Source: Kaistella haifensis DSM 19056
GTDB lineage: Bacteria > Bacteroidota > Bacteroidia > Flavobacteriales > Weeksellaceae
Reading direction: 5' to 3'
Assembly (NCBI RefSeq): GCF_000735695.2
Contig: NZ_JASZ02000024.1
Coordinates: 1 to 40,450 of the forward strand
DNA: 40,450 nt
Part shown: positions 6,901-16,435 of the stretch, in pieces
Position numbering within the stretch: the first letter of the stretch is position 1
Layout of the letters: every line of letters begins with the position of its first letter
The notes under the pieces: model-generated
The model's input: only the letters and a program-made list of their open reading frames with translations
Databases searched by the model: none
Told to the model about the DNA's origin: nothing
Position numbers and translations under genes: made by a program

Positions 6901-9822
6901 ATGCAAGGAAAAGGACTTATTACGCTGGTTGCGGTTATTTTAGGACTTATTTGTCTTAACGAATTGCTGCCAACTTGGTATGCTGGTAAAGTTGAAAAGC
7001 AAGCGGCAGAACTTGCTGGAGACAACCCGGCAAAGTATCAAAAAGAAATAGCCAGACTCTCTCAAGACACCCTGAATCTCGGTTTTACTAAGCTTTATTA
7101 TACCAAAGCCAAGGAAAAGGAAATGAAATTGGGTCTCGATTTGAAAGGAGGGATCAACGTTTTGCTTGAAATCAACCAAAGAGATTTAGTAAATGGCTTA
7201 ACCAATTATTCACCGAATCCGATTCTTCAGGAAGCGCTAAACAGAACAGATGCAGTGCAGAAAAACTCTACCAAGAATTATATCGAGAATTTCTTCGTAC
7301 AATTCGATTTGGTGAACAAAGAGAAAAATACCAACCTGAAACTTGCAGATCCTGAAATTTTTGGGAATACCAATTTATCTGAAATCAAATACAACTCTTC
7401 CGACGATGAGGTTAAAAATATCATCAGAAGAAAAATTGAAGCAGCGGAAGGTTCTGCTTACGAAGTTATTCGTACCCGTATTGATAAAATGGGTGTTACC
7501 CAACCGAACGTACAAAGAGTACCGGGAACGGGAAGAATTTCTGTAGAAATGCCTGGAATTAAAGACATTGATCGGGTTAAGAAAATGTTGCAAACTTCTG
7601 CTAAACTTCAGTTTTGGGAAGTACAGCAAGCACAAGAAGTATATCCATATTTCCAACAATTAAATACTGTAATCGCAGCAAGCGGAGATTCTATTGGAGT
7701 TGCTAAAAATACCAATCTGATCAACATGCTTCAGTTGAATACCCTTAGAGCCAATGGAGTAGCGAACATTAAAGTTTCGGATACCGCGATTGTTAATAAA
7801 ATTTTAAATTCTGATATAGCAAAAAATCTTCGTCCGGCAAACATTAAATATACCCAATTTATGTGGGGTTATAAGCCAGAAGCGACAGACCCAAATAACT
7901 TGGTATTGTATGCGATCCGCGGAAACATTACCCAAAAAGCTCCGGTTGACGGTGCGGTAGAATCTGCAAGAGTGAACTATGATGAACTTGGAAGAGTGGT
8001 GGTGGATATGCAAATGGACTCTAAAGGTTCTAAAGACTGGAAAACACTTACCGGGAAAAACGTAAACAAACCGGTTGCAGTAACTTTGGATAACGTGGTT
8101 TATACCGCTCCAAACGTAGTAAACGAAATTCCAAACGGAAGAACTCAGATTTCCGGGAACTTCTCTCAGCAGGAAGCTCAGGATTTGGTAGATGTTTTAG
8201 GTGCCGGTAAATTGCCCGCAAGTGCGAAAATCGTGCAGGCAGATGTTGTAGGACCTTCATTAGGTCAGGAGTCGATCAACGCGGGAATGCTTTCGTTTGG
8301 TATAGCTTTCTTAATCATCATTGCTTATATTATTTTCTATTACGGTGGAGCCGGTGTTTATGCGGTAATTGCAATGGTTATTAACCTTTTCTACATTTTT
8401 GGAATCATGGATTCTGTGGATGCTACACTTACACTTCCTGGGATTGCGGGTATTGTATTGTCAATGGCGATGGCGGTGGATACCAACGTAATTATTTATG
8501 AAAGAACCAAAGAAGAACTTTTCGCTGGTAAAAGCATTCTGGAAGCTTATAAAGATGGTTTCAAACATGCACTTTCTGCGATTGTCGATGGTCACCTTAC
8601 CACGATTCTTACTGCGGTGGTGTTGTACATATTCGGAACAGGACCAATCAAAGGTTTTGCGGTAACCTTAATTATCGGTATCTTGATGACCTTCTTTACT
8701 TCGGTATTGCTTTCTAGAGTAATGATTTTCTCAAGACTTAACAAAGGAAAAGGACTTTCAGTTTGGACTGCTCCAACCAAAAATCTCTTCAGAAATGTCT
8801 GGATCGATTTCATCGGGAAAAGAAAATATGCTTACATCATTTCAGCTGTTCTTACTGTTGCAAGTTTAATTTCAATCTTCACCAACGGATTTAAATACGG
8901 AATCGATTTCACAGGAGGTAGAAATTATGTAGTAAGATTCGAAAAACCGGTTGATGGAAATAAAGTAGAAGAAAACTTATTGAAAATCTTCAAAACTGCT
9001 GATAACAAAAACTCTTCTGTAGAAGCGAAAACTTTCGGTAACGATAATCAACTGAAAATTTCAACCGATTATTTGATCGATGATGAATCCTTGAAAGCGG
9101 ATCAAACGATTGAAGAAAAATTATTTGAAGGTTTGAAATCAGAACTTCCGGCGAACATGACTTTGCAGGATTTCAAATCTGCTGACAAAGACCATGCGGG
9201 TATTGTGTCTTCAACTAAAGTTGGTCCTACCGTAGCGGATGATATCAAAACAGGAGGAACTTTTGCACTAATTGCTGCTTTGGCTGGTATTTTCCTTTAT
9301 ATCCTATTGAGATTCCGCAAATGGCAGTTCTCTTTAGGAGCGGTTGTTGGTCTGGCTCACGATGCGATTATTATTTTGGGGGTATATTCATTCCTTCATA
9401 AATATATGCCGTTCAATATGGAGATCAACCAGGATTTTATCGCTGCGATTCTTACCGTTTTGGGTTATTCGATTAACGATACGGTAATTGTATTCGACAG
9501 AATCCGTGAGTATTTAAGAGAGAAAAAATCGCTTACTTTAGCAGGTCTGTTTGATGATTCAATCTCGAGTACTTTAGGTAGAACGTTTAACACCTCGTTT
9601 ACTACCATTTTGGTAATTCTTGCCATCTTTATTTTCGGTGGAGATAACCTGAGAGGATTTATGTTTGCCTTGCTATTGGGTATAGCATTCGGTACTTACT
9701 CTTCGATCTTTATCGCTTCGGCAATTGCCTACGACTTCCTGAAAGGGAAAGGAAAAGAAGAAGCTGTACACGGAAAATCTTCTATCGATAAAGAAGTAGT
9801 AGAGAAAGCAAAAAAAGCTTAA
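6901..9822 (+). CDS. secDF: Protein translocase subunit SecDF (fused)
   Basis: 973 residues, SecD and SecF joined as in most Bacteroidetes. The SecD half has the first membrane segment at residues 4-20, then LGLDLKGGINVLLEI, a large periplasmic region, and the membrane block with AVDTNVIIYERTKEEL. The SecF half starts near residue 650 with YGIDFTGGRNYVVRF and has NDTVIVFDRIREYLRE. The charged Asp residues in these helices belong to the proton path that powers export through SecYEG. It is a housekeeping gene, with a terminator right after it, and marks the left chromosomal flank of the integrated element. Confidence 0.97.
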   Translation: MQGKGLITLVAVILGLICLNELLPTWYAGKVEKQAAELAGDNPAKYQKEIARLSQDTLNLGFTKLYYTKAKEKEMKLGLDLKGGINVLLEINQRDLVNGLTNYSPNPILQEALNRTDAVQKNSTKNYIENFFVQFDLVNKEKNTNLKLADPEIFGNTNLSEIKYNSSDDEVKNIIRRKIEAAEGSAYEVIRTRIDKMGVTQPNVQRVPGTGRISVEMPGIKDIDRVKKMLQTSAKLQFWEVQQAQEVYPYFQQLNTVIAASGDSIGVAKNTNLINMLQLNTLRANGVANIKVSDTAIVNKILNSDIAKNLRPANIKYTQFMWGYKPEATDPNNLVLYAIRGNITQKAPVDGAVESARVNYDELGRVVVDMQMDSKGSKDWKTLTGKNVNKPVAVTLDNVVYTAPNVVNEIPNGRTQISGNFSQQEAQDLVDVLGAGKLPASAKIVQADVVGPSLGQESINAGMLSFGIAFLIIIAYIIFYYGGAGVYAVIAMVINLFYIFGIMDSVDATLTLPGIAGIVLSMAMAVDTNVIIYERTKEELFAGKSILEAYKDGFKHALSAIVDGHLTTILTAVVLYIFGTGPIKGFAVTLIIGILMTFFTSVLLSRVMIFSRLNKGKGLSVWTAPTKNLFRNVWIDFIGKRKYAYIISAVLTVASLISIFTNGFKYGIDFTGGRNYVVRFEKPVDGNKVEENLLKIFKTADNKNSSVEAKTFGNDNQLKISTDYLIDDESLKADQTIEEKLFEGLKSELPANMTLQDFKSADKDHAGIVSSTKVGPTVADDIKTGGTFALIAALAGIFLYILLRFRKWQFSLGAVVGLAHDAIIILGVYSFLHKYMPFNMEINQDFIAAILTVLGYSINDTVIVFDRIREYLREKKSLTLAGLFDDSISSTLGRTFNTSFTTILVILAIFIFGGDNLRGFMFALLLGIAFGTYSSIFIASAIAYDFLKGKGKEEAVHGKSSIDKEVVEKAKKA

Positions 9823-9842
9823 TCCGTTTTTAAATTCTATAT

Positions 9843-9869
9843 AATGTCCTTCGAAAGAGGGACATTTTT
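9843..9869 (+). terminator. secDF terminator
   Basis: AATGTCC and GGACATT form a stem with a T run, about 20 bp after the secDF stop. Confidence 0.8.
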
Positions 9870-9941
9870 ATTTTAAAGTTTTCAGGAAAAAGCTGTTTCA
9901 GTTGAATAATAAGCATTTATAGAGATAATCAAAGAAGTCAG

Positions 9942-9957
9942 GTAACGATTTAGTAAC
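9942..9957 (+). other. Candidate attL direct repeat
   Basis: GTAACGATTTAGTAAC matches 15 of 16 bases of the copy at 37416-37431 and is itself two GTAAC half-sites. It lies between the secDF terminator and the first element gene. Weaker similarity continues for about 15 bp to a TTGC. Confidence 0.55.
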
Positions 9958-10080
9958 GGTTCTTATTGCTTTGCTTTTCGACACCTTTCCGTTAGCTCAT
10001 AGCAAATATACAAAATGATATTGTACCATAAATATCGATGCTTAAATTATTGAAAAATACAAATAGAGATTAACGATTTC

Positions 10081-13044
10081 TTACATCAACCGTTCTTCCA
10101 ATTGTCCTTTCCAAATCGTAAACCCATTATTGTCATTAGAATAATCGTGGACAATTCTTGAAAAATTTGATGGATTGGTTTCTAAATAGGCTTGTCTTCC
10201 TTTTTCTCTGATGATGTTCAATTCTTTATCAATTTGTTTTATGGTGTCAATCAAAACTGATTTGCTTTTTTCTGTATGCCAGATATAGGTTGCTTCTTCG
10301 GTGTCTAAAGTTTCTAAAATGATGTGGTAGTTTTGTTCTCCTTCCAACAGAAAGACGAATGAAAACGGCTGTAAAACAAACCGTAATTTCATTACATTTC
10401 GTTCGTGTCTTTCAGCCAAAAACTGAATGTGCCGTGAATGTTTATATTGCTTCCCTTTCAGTAAGTCTTCCAAAACATTTTCGGCATTGGTATAGATATT
10501 TTGATTTTTCGGCAATTCATTCGTTGTGAGCATATTTTGTTTTGAAGTCGGAATTTGACCGATAAAACTCTTGTTCAGAAACTGAAACTTTACACTTTCA
10601 ACGATTTCTTTATTGATGCTTTCAATGTTGGATGATGTTGCTAATTGCGATAAAGTCACTCCATTTTCAATTTCGGCATAAATATCAATCATAACGGATT
10701 TTGATTTCAAAACCTTGATGAAATAAGGTTTCAACACTTCAAATTCAGGTCTGAACTCTTCGTTTTCGATTTCAAAATCAAACCGTTGATTACTTTCTTT
10801 ATCAATGTATTCAAAGCCAACATTGCCGTATCTGAAATCCAAATCTTCAATCGCTATTTTGATTTGCTTTTCGATAACTATACTTTGTCTCTCAGGAGTA
10901 AATTCGGTTGGTTCATCAAATAGACTTGCTTGTTTGGCTATTTGACGATAATACGTGTTCCGTTTTAAAAACAACTTGTTCAGGTAGTCAATTTTGATAT
11001 CCCGATAATCATAAATAGTTGGGTTGATTTCCGAACGTTGTACTCGACCAATGTATTGAATTAGTTTACCCTTAAAAGAAAACGGATATACCAAAAACAG
11101 AGAACTAATATTTGACAAATCCGAGCCTTCACCAAAGTATTGTCCTGTGGTAATCAGTATCTGAAAATTACCTTGCTGTAAAGTTTGCCATTTGGATTTT
11201 CTGTTGCTTTCAGTGTCATCTCCACTTAACGTAATGACTTCGTAAGATTGTTTCAGAAAAAGGTAAAGTGTATCAATATGTTCTTTTCTTTCTGTAATAA
11301 TGGTAATTCTTTTTCCTTTGGAAAGTTCGTTTTTGATGTCGTTCAGGATGAGCTTGTTTCGTTCTGAATCGTGAACCAAAATCTTTGAAAGCGTTTCAAA
11401 ATTATCCGTTTTAGAACTGAAAGGAACATCCAAATCTGTATTCCTTACAATGATTTGGGCGTGTTTGAAATTTTCAATTTCGTTGTTAGCAATCTCCGAA
11501 ATTATATCTCCAATAAAAGCAAAAATCAGTTTGTCGTCATTGTATTTTCGGAAAGGAGTTGCCGTCAATCCATACAGATAAAAGGTTTCTAATTTCTCAA
11601 TGGTATTGCGAAATGTTTCGGCAGGAATATGATGACATTCGTCTACCAAGATAGTTCCGAATTGATTTTGGATTTGCTCAATTTGCTTCGGCAGACTTTG
11701 AATAGTTGCAATTGTAATCTGCTCTCCAATCTTCACTTTTCCCTGTCCGATGATGCCGATTTCGTGTTTTGAAATTCCAAGAAATGCCTGAACACGTTCC
11801 TGCCATTGTTCCAACAATTGTTTGCGATGCACAACGATTAGTGCAGGTTGTTTTTTATCAGCAATAACCTTTAAACCAACAATCGTTTTACCTGAACCTG
11901 GCGGAGCAACGATAACTCCAAAATCTTTTTTTGAAATCGCTTCAATAACTTTTTCTTGATGACTTCGTAGATTAGCATTGAACGAATATGAGATTTCTTC
12001 TTTTAGTTTTCGGTTGTCTTGAAAATCAAAATCCAAGTTTTGTTCTTTGCAAAATCGCAAAAGTTTACCAATAAAGCCTCGTGGAATGATGACTTCATTT
12101 TCCGCTTCTTCCACGAGTTTAAAATAACGTTCTGTCCCAAAAGTATTTTTACCCGATTTCTTCTTGATGAAAAATTCCGAATTGGCAAAGTTCAGTTCTT
12201 CTTTCAAAAAATTGACGAGTGGTATTATTAATCCATCTCGTTGAATTCGGATGTTTTGTTGAAGTGTAATGGATAGTTTGCCATTATGGTTTTTAGGAAT
12301 TGGAAGATTTTGCATTGTTAAAACTTCCGGATGCAAATTGTCCAATACACCAATCGAAACCCTTTCAATTTCATTCAAGAATTGCCATTGGTCGGGATAA
12401 GGCTCAAAAGTTTCAGAGTTAATAAAGCAACTGTTTCCATTCTCCATTGCAGGTTTGAAAAACGGCAAAGCAATTAGATTGCCCAAACCTTTTCCCGAAA
12501 GAAAATCCTGATTAGGAAACAATCTGTCGAAACTTGAGCTTTTGTCAAACATTGAAAATGCTCCTGATTGTTCCAAAATAGAAATGAAAACTTTTCTGCT
12601 TCTGACAGACGGATAAGGTTTGTCAAAAAATATCCAAACGTGTCCGCCATTTCCCGAGCGGGAACGCTCCAAATAAGCAGGAATGTCTTTCTCCTTGCAA
12701 GCGTTTAAGAAACTTACGGCTTCTTCTTTCCAATTTTGTTTGTCAAAATCAGCCACCAAAAACCAAGAGGTATTGTCTTTAAATAAGGGATAAATACCAA
12801 TTTGCTGTACACCGTTTAAGTGTTTTTGAATTTCATTATCAATAAGTGGCAGGTACGTTTTGTGTGGATAATTTGCAAACGTTCCGCCATTCCTCTTATG
12901 AACCTGATAATGGTATGGATCATATTGACAGGAAGGCATATATCCCGATTTTCCTGATTTCTCCCAACGAACGGCAAACACGTCTTCTCTGCCTTTGAAG
13001 AGGGAGCGGAAAATATCTATGTTATTGGAAGTAAACTCATTCAT
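10081..13044 (-). CDS. TOTE-type primase (AEP) and DEAD/DEAH helicase fusion
   Basis: 987 residues. Residues about 15-235 form an archaeo-eukaryotic primase domain of the TOTE conflict-system type: metal motif DFD (99-101) and SRSGNGGHVWIFF with His135. Residues about 355-700 are a superfamily 2 helicase: Walker A APPGSGKT (380-387), DECH (468-471), TATPFRK, then QYIGRVQR in the second RecA domain. About 270 C-terminal residues are unrecognised. TOTE-type primase-helicases are associated with defence against foreign nucleic acid by genome-context studies. It is the last gene of the defence cluster, 6 bp after the NA37-like gene and nearest attL. All main motifs are intact. Confidence 0.9.
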   Translation of the reverse strand: MNEFTSNNIDIFRSLFKGREDVFAVRWEKSGKSGYMPSCQYDPYHYQVHKRNGGTFANYPHKTYLPLIDNEIQKHLNGVQQIGIYPLFKDNTSWFLVADFDKQNWKEEAVSFLNACKEKDIPAYLERSRSGNGGHVWIFFDKPYPSVRSRKVFISILEQSGAFSMFDKSSSFDRLFPNQDFLSGKGLGNLIALPFFKPAMENGNSCFINSETFEPYPDQWQFLNEIERVSIGVLDNLHPEVLTMQNLPIPKNHNGKLSITLQQNIRIQRDGLIIPLVNFLKEELNFANSEFFIKKKSGKNTFGTERYFKLVEEAENEVIIPRGFIGKLLRFCKEQNLDFDFQDNRKLKEEISYSFNANLRSHQEKVIEAISKKDFGVIVAPPGSGKTIVGLKVIADKKQPALIVVHRKQLLEQWQERVQAFLGISKHEIGIIGQGKVKIGEQITIATIQSLPKQIEQIQNQFGTILVDECHHIPAETFRNTIEKLETFYLYGLTATPFRKYNDDKLIFAFIGDIISEIANNEIENFKHAQIIVRNTDLDVPFSSKTDNFETLSKILVHDSERNKLILNDIKNELSKGKRITIITERKEHIDTLYLFLKQSYEVITLSGDDTESNRKSKWQTLQQGNFQILITTGQYFGEGSDLSNISSLFLVYPFSFKGKLIQYIGRVQRSEINPTIYDYRDIKIDYLNKLFLKRNTYYRQIAKQASLFDEPTEFTPERQSIVIEKQIKIAIEDLDFRYGNVGFEYIDKESNQRFDFEIENEEFRPEFEVLKPYFIKVLKSKSVMIDIYAEIENGVTLSQLATSSNIESINKEIVESVKFQFLNKSFIGQIPTSKQNMLTTNELPKNQNIYTNAENVLEDLLKGKQYKHSRHIQFLAERHERNVMKLRFVLQPFSFVFLLEGEQNYHIILETLDTEEATYIWHTEKSKSVLIDTIKQIDKELNIIREKGRQAYLETNPSNFSRIVHDYSNDNNGFTIWKGQLEERLM

Positions 13045-13050
13045 TTAATC

Positions 13051-14094
13051 TTAATTCTCTTCTTCGTAATAGATTTTGTAATATTTTCTTCCATTTTCAT
13101 CAACGCCTTGTTCTATCATTTCTCGGTTTCCGTGAATATAGATATGGAAGTTTTTATCAAGTTTAAGTACATTTTTGAAGACACGTGCCTGTTTTTTTAC
13201 AGCTTGGGCTGATATTTCAAAGCTGTCAGCAAGCTCCACTTCATTTTCTTGTCGATAAGTCTGGTCAAATTTTCTAAATGACTCTATAACATTACTATCT
13301 CCAAAAACTTCTTCTTCAAATTCTTGTTTGTCAAATGTTTCATTCTTTTTGAAATAATCAACAGAACGATTTAAAAAATCTATCTTGTCGGCTTTGCTTA
13401 CGTCAAAATCCTCATCCAATTGTTTTGTGACAAATTGCTTTGTAATCCCTAAGAATTCGTTTGTTTGATGATATTCATTTCTTTGTGGTTTAACACTTAA
13501 AAATTTATCTTTCCAATATTGAGCTTCTATGTTTTTGTTCGTATTATCTACAAGAGCAACTAAATACCCTTTCTCTTTTTCTAAGTTAAAAATAAGACAG
13601 CCTTTATCTAACTTATGTATGTTTATTCCGCTCACATCGGACAATCCATAACTTGTTTTTTTATCTTCAATTTTTAAGACCGTTTCTTTATTCTCCGATT
13701 TGAAAATTCCAATACAATCCGTTACCTCATCATCAATGGAGCTATCATTCATATAGAACACACATAATTCTCCTGATTTAATTTGAGGATGCGTACTTTT
13801 ATCATAGAGATATCTACCCACATTTTTAGAGTGCTCTATAAAATTTTCATATTCTGTGTCACTAAAAATCGAGCTAACGAAAGAGTATACAGGATTCAAA
13901 TCCAGATGAGGAAGAAAGTGAAATTGGTATAGTTCATCGAACTTAAAATTACTGACAATTAGCTTATTGATTATTTCTTCAACACTTTCAAAGTTCGTCA
14001 TTTCATCAGAAAACCTTACCCCATCAGCACTACCTTTATTACCAATGTTATGGATAATTAATTTATTTAATTTACCTAAGTTAATTTTTTGCAT
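13051..14094 (-). CDS. Nucleoid-associated protein, NA37/NdpA-like
   Basis: 347 residues. The N-terminus KLNKLIIHNIGNK matches the opening of the NA37/NdpA (YejK) family, followed by the typical region ending FLGITKQFVTKQLDEDF. The C-terminal part (SFEISAQAVKKQARVFKNVLKLDKNFHIYIHG) is also family-like. E. coli YejK binds the nucleoid, but homologues recur in mobile and defence loci where their role is unknown. It starts 5 bp after the ATPase stop and ends 6 bp before the primase-helicase, so it looks translationally coupled. A role in recognising or coating DNA for the system is inference. Confidence 0.75.
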   Translation of the reverse strand: MQKINLGKLNKLIIHNIGNKGSADGVRFSDEMTNFESVEEIINKLIVSNFKFDELYQFHFLPHLDLNPVYSFVSSIFSDTEYENFIEHSKNVGRYLYDKSTHPQIKSGELCVFYMNDSSIDDEVTDCIGIFKSENKETVLKIEDKKTSYGLSDVSGINIHKLDKGCLIFNLEKEKGYLVALVDNTNKNIEAQYWKDKFLSVKPQRNEYHQTNEFLGITKQFVTKQLDEDFDVSKADKIDFLNRSVDYFKKNETFDKQEFEEEVFGDSNVIESFRKFDQTYRQENEVELADSFEISAQAVKKQARVFKNVLKLDKNFHIYIHGNREMIEQGVDENGRKYYKIYYEEEN

Positions 14095-14099
14095 AAATT

Positions 14100-15986
14100 T
14101 TAGTTATTGCCGTATATTTCTTTTGGAATAAGCCCTTTGCCATTTATAAATTCATCGACAGTATGGAAGTGCGACAAGTTATTGTTTATCCAATAATCTT
14201 TAGAAGCGTGTTCTACCATAAATATTTGAAAATGATTGTTTTTTTCTTTTACAATGAACTCAATAAATGAGTTTAGTAGCGTAAAAGCATCTATTAGTTT
14301 TGACCTATCGTCATTTCCTTGCATTTCATCACTCCCTGCGTAATATGGAATACTTGGTTGGTCAATAAATAGGAATTGAGGTACATGTTCTGGATTTACA
14401 TTTATTAGATGCTCGTGTAAACCCAAATAAACGCATAGGTGCATAAACATATAGTTGGATTTACTGCCAACATTATCTAAAGGAAACAATTGACCTTCGG
14501 GATATAGTTGTAAAATCATTTTGTCAGAATTAAAATCAAGCCTGCTATTTGTGTATGCTGGTAAAGATTTTAATTGATTAAAATTGCGTTGAATACTTTT
14601 GTTTAGTTCGGTTTTTAGATTGAACTCTATTTGTTTTGTATCAGTAGGTACTTTAGCCAAGTCCTTACTTTCTTCTGTTAATATATTCAACCTTATATTA
14701 TCAATAGGTTTTCCTAACTCCAATTTTAAAAGTTGCTCTAATGCGAGTTTTATTTCTCCTAATACAATGAATTTTTGAACTTCTGTCTGACTTTCAGCCA
14801 AATAATTCTTCTTTATTTCATTCAGTTTAGAAATTTTATTTTCAATTTCTTTAAATTGTCTATTCAATTCTTTTGCATCGCCAGTAACCTTTATCGGTTC
14901 GATAATTTTCTTGGATAGATTTTCTTTGATGCTTTTCAAGGAAGATTCTAAGGACTCTACAAATGCTTTTGTTTCGTATGAATCTACTAATTGGTCAGAT
15001 AGTTTTTCATTTAGAAATTCTATCGGCTGTAAACTGTCAGCGGATTTATTCAAATTCCTTTTGTATGCTTCATATTCTTTTTGATATTGACTTATAGCAT
15101 CAATCTGACTGCGTATTGCAATTCTTCTTTTGTTTAGCTCGTCTAATTCTCCAAACAGATTTGAATTTTGTGCTACTTTTTGAGTATTTGTTATTACGTC
15201 CTGAATGATTGGAATTGCGGTATCAACCGTTTCAAAGGGTTCAGAATATTCTATAAAGTTATACTTCTTACATTTTTCAAACAAAACCTGAATCTCATTC
15301 TCAAAATTTTTGACTTTTCCTTGATTGTCCTTTTCTTGATTTTGTATCTTTCTTATTTCTCTTTTAACTTCTTTTAGTCGTTCAGAAGCCTTGATTTTTG
15401 CCATATCATTAACACCGATTACCAAGTTGAAAATATGATTGAGTGCTTTATCATATTCTTCTTTTCCGTAAAAAGTTGTATCGAAGTATGTTTCCTGTGC
15501 TCCAATGATGTTTTCGGTTAAAGAGTTGAAAATCAAAAAATGGCGATAAGAAAGATTGAGAGAAGTCCCACCTAACTCTTTGCCATAAGGAAATCTTAAT
15601 GTATCTGTAATGCCAAATTCACTATCTAATATTGATTTAATTTCTGCAATTTCTTTGTTGCTTTCAGGATAATCAGGGAAAGAACCTAAATTAAAAAACA
15701 CTTCCGAAGATACCGCACCTTTATCAGGTGTTTTTCGCACAATGGATATTTGTTTGTCATTGATAGAAAAACGTATCCCAAACCATAAAACTTTGTCGTT
15801 TATTGTATTTGCGATATTTACTTTTCCCGATAAAAGGCAATAATCTATAATATTCCAAAAACTGGTTTTTCCAGTGTTTGAGCCACCTGTAATAACATTG
15901 ACTTTATCAGGTAAAAACTGGTAATTTTTAAGTTCGGCATCAGCATCTTTGAACCATAGCTTTATTTCGTGAAGTACAAATTTCAT
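14100..15986 (-). CDS. ABC-3C system ATPase, DUF3732 (SMC/Rad50-like)
   Basis: 628 residues. Walker A GGSNTGKTS (34-42) lies at the N-terminus. A long charged coiled-coil region runs about 195-400. The C-terminal head has GSKSNYMFMHL (signature-like loop) and FLFIDQPSIPYY (Walker B with the DUF3732 DQPS motif), then FMVEHASKDYW (H-loop region). The architecture is that of DNA-bound SMC-type sensors. DUF3732 ATPases are the core of ABC three-component systems, predicted as biological-conflict systems from genome context. It overlaps the middle-component gene by 4 bp (ATGA). Confidence 0.88.
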   Translation of the reverse strand: MKFVLHEIKLWFKDADAELKNYQFLPDKVNVITGGSNTGKTSFWNIIDYCLLSGKVNIANTINDKVLWFGIRFSINDKQISIVRKTPDKGAVSSEVFFNLGSFPDYPESNKEIAEIKSILDSEFGITDTLRFPYGKELGGTSLNLSYRHFLIFNSLTENIIGAQETYFDTTFYGKEEYDKALNHIFNLVIGVNDMAKIKASERLKEVKREIRKIQNQEKDNQGKVKNFENEIQVLFEKCKKYNFIEYSEPFETVDTAIPIIQDVITNTQKVAQNSNLFGELDELNKRRIAIRSQIDAISQYQKEYEAYKRNLNKSADSLQPIEFLNEKLSDQLVDSYETKAFVESLESSLKSIKENLSKKIIEPIKVTGDAKELNRQFKEIENKISKLNEIKKNYLAESQTEVQKFIVLGEIKLALEQLLKLELGKPIDNIRLNILTEESKDLAKVPTDTKQIEFNLKTELNKSIQRNFNQLKSLPAYTNSRLDFNSDKMILQLYPEGQLFPLDNVGSKSNYMFMHLCVYLGLHEHLINVNPEHVPQFLFIDQPSIPYYAGSDEMQGNDDRSKLIDAFTLLNSFIEFIVKEKNNHFQIFMVEHASKDYWINNNLSHFHTVDEFINGKGLIPKEIYGNN

Positions 15987-16435
15987 AGTTGAATTTTTAA
16001 AACTTTATACAGTTTTGACGTTGTGTATTTTTCAAGCATATCTATAAAATCAGGGATAACACTTTCTATTTTAGAAAATCGACCTCCTAAATTCGCATTG
16101 TCAAATGTGAATGTTTCGGTTCTTACAATCTCACTTCCGATAATGATTTGATTGCTTTTACTTAAAATCATCAAGGCATTAATGGTTATTGGTAATAATG
16201 ACACATATCGCTTATTGAAAGAAACAAATAATCGAGGTTGGTCTTTGACGAGTTGTTCTATGCTCAAATTTTGCCCTTGAGTTTTTGCTAAATAATTTAC
16301 TGTTCGGTCGTCTAATAGAAATGGTAAAATCAGACACGAACGAGCAACATCCAATTTATCAACCTTGTTCAGTACAGATAAAAGAATGCAACTCGCAATA
16401 GCTTCATTGTTATATGTGTAATAAATTTCTTTCAT
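15983..16435 (-). CDS. ABC-3C system middle component
   Basis: 150 residues, starting MKEIYYTYNNEAIASCILLSVL and with ARSCLILPFLLDDRTVNYL, the pattern of the small middle components that sit between the effector and the ATPase in ABC three-component systems. No catalytic motif is visible. It is probably an adaptor linking the ATPase to the effector. Assignment rests on size, sequence feel and position. Its ATG overlaps the effector gene's stop codon (ATAATGA), and its own stop overlaps the ATPase start, so the three are expected to be made in fixed proportion. Confidence 0.75.
   Translation of the reverse strand: MKEIYYTYNNEAIASCILLSVLNKVDKLDVARSCLILPFLLDDRTVNYLAKTQGQNLSIEQLVKDQPRLFVSFNKRYVSLLPITINALMILSKSNQIIIGSEIVRTETFTFDNANLGGRFSKIESVIPDFIDMLEKYTTSKLYKVLKIQL

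Noticed and set aside
9942-9957. Integration into a tRNA gene
   Set aside because: No tRNA-like cloverleaf or CCA-end could be found beside either end repeat; the insertion is intergenic after secDF.
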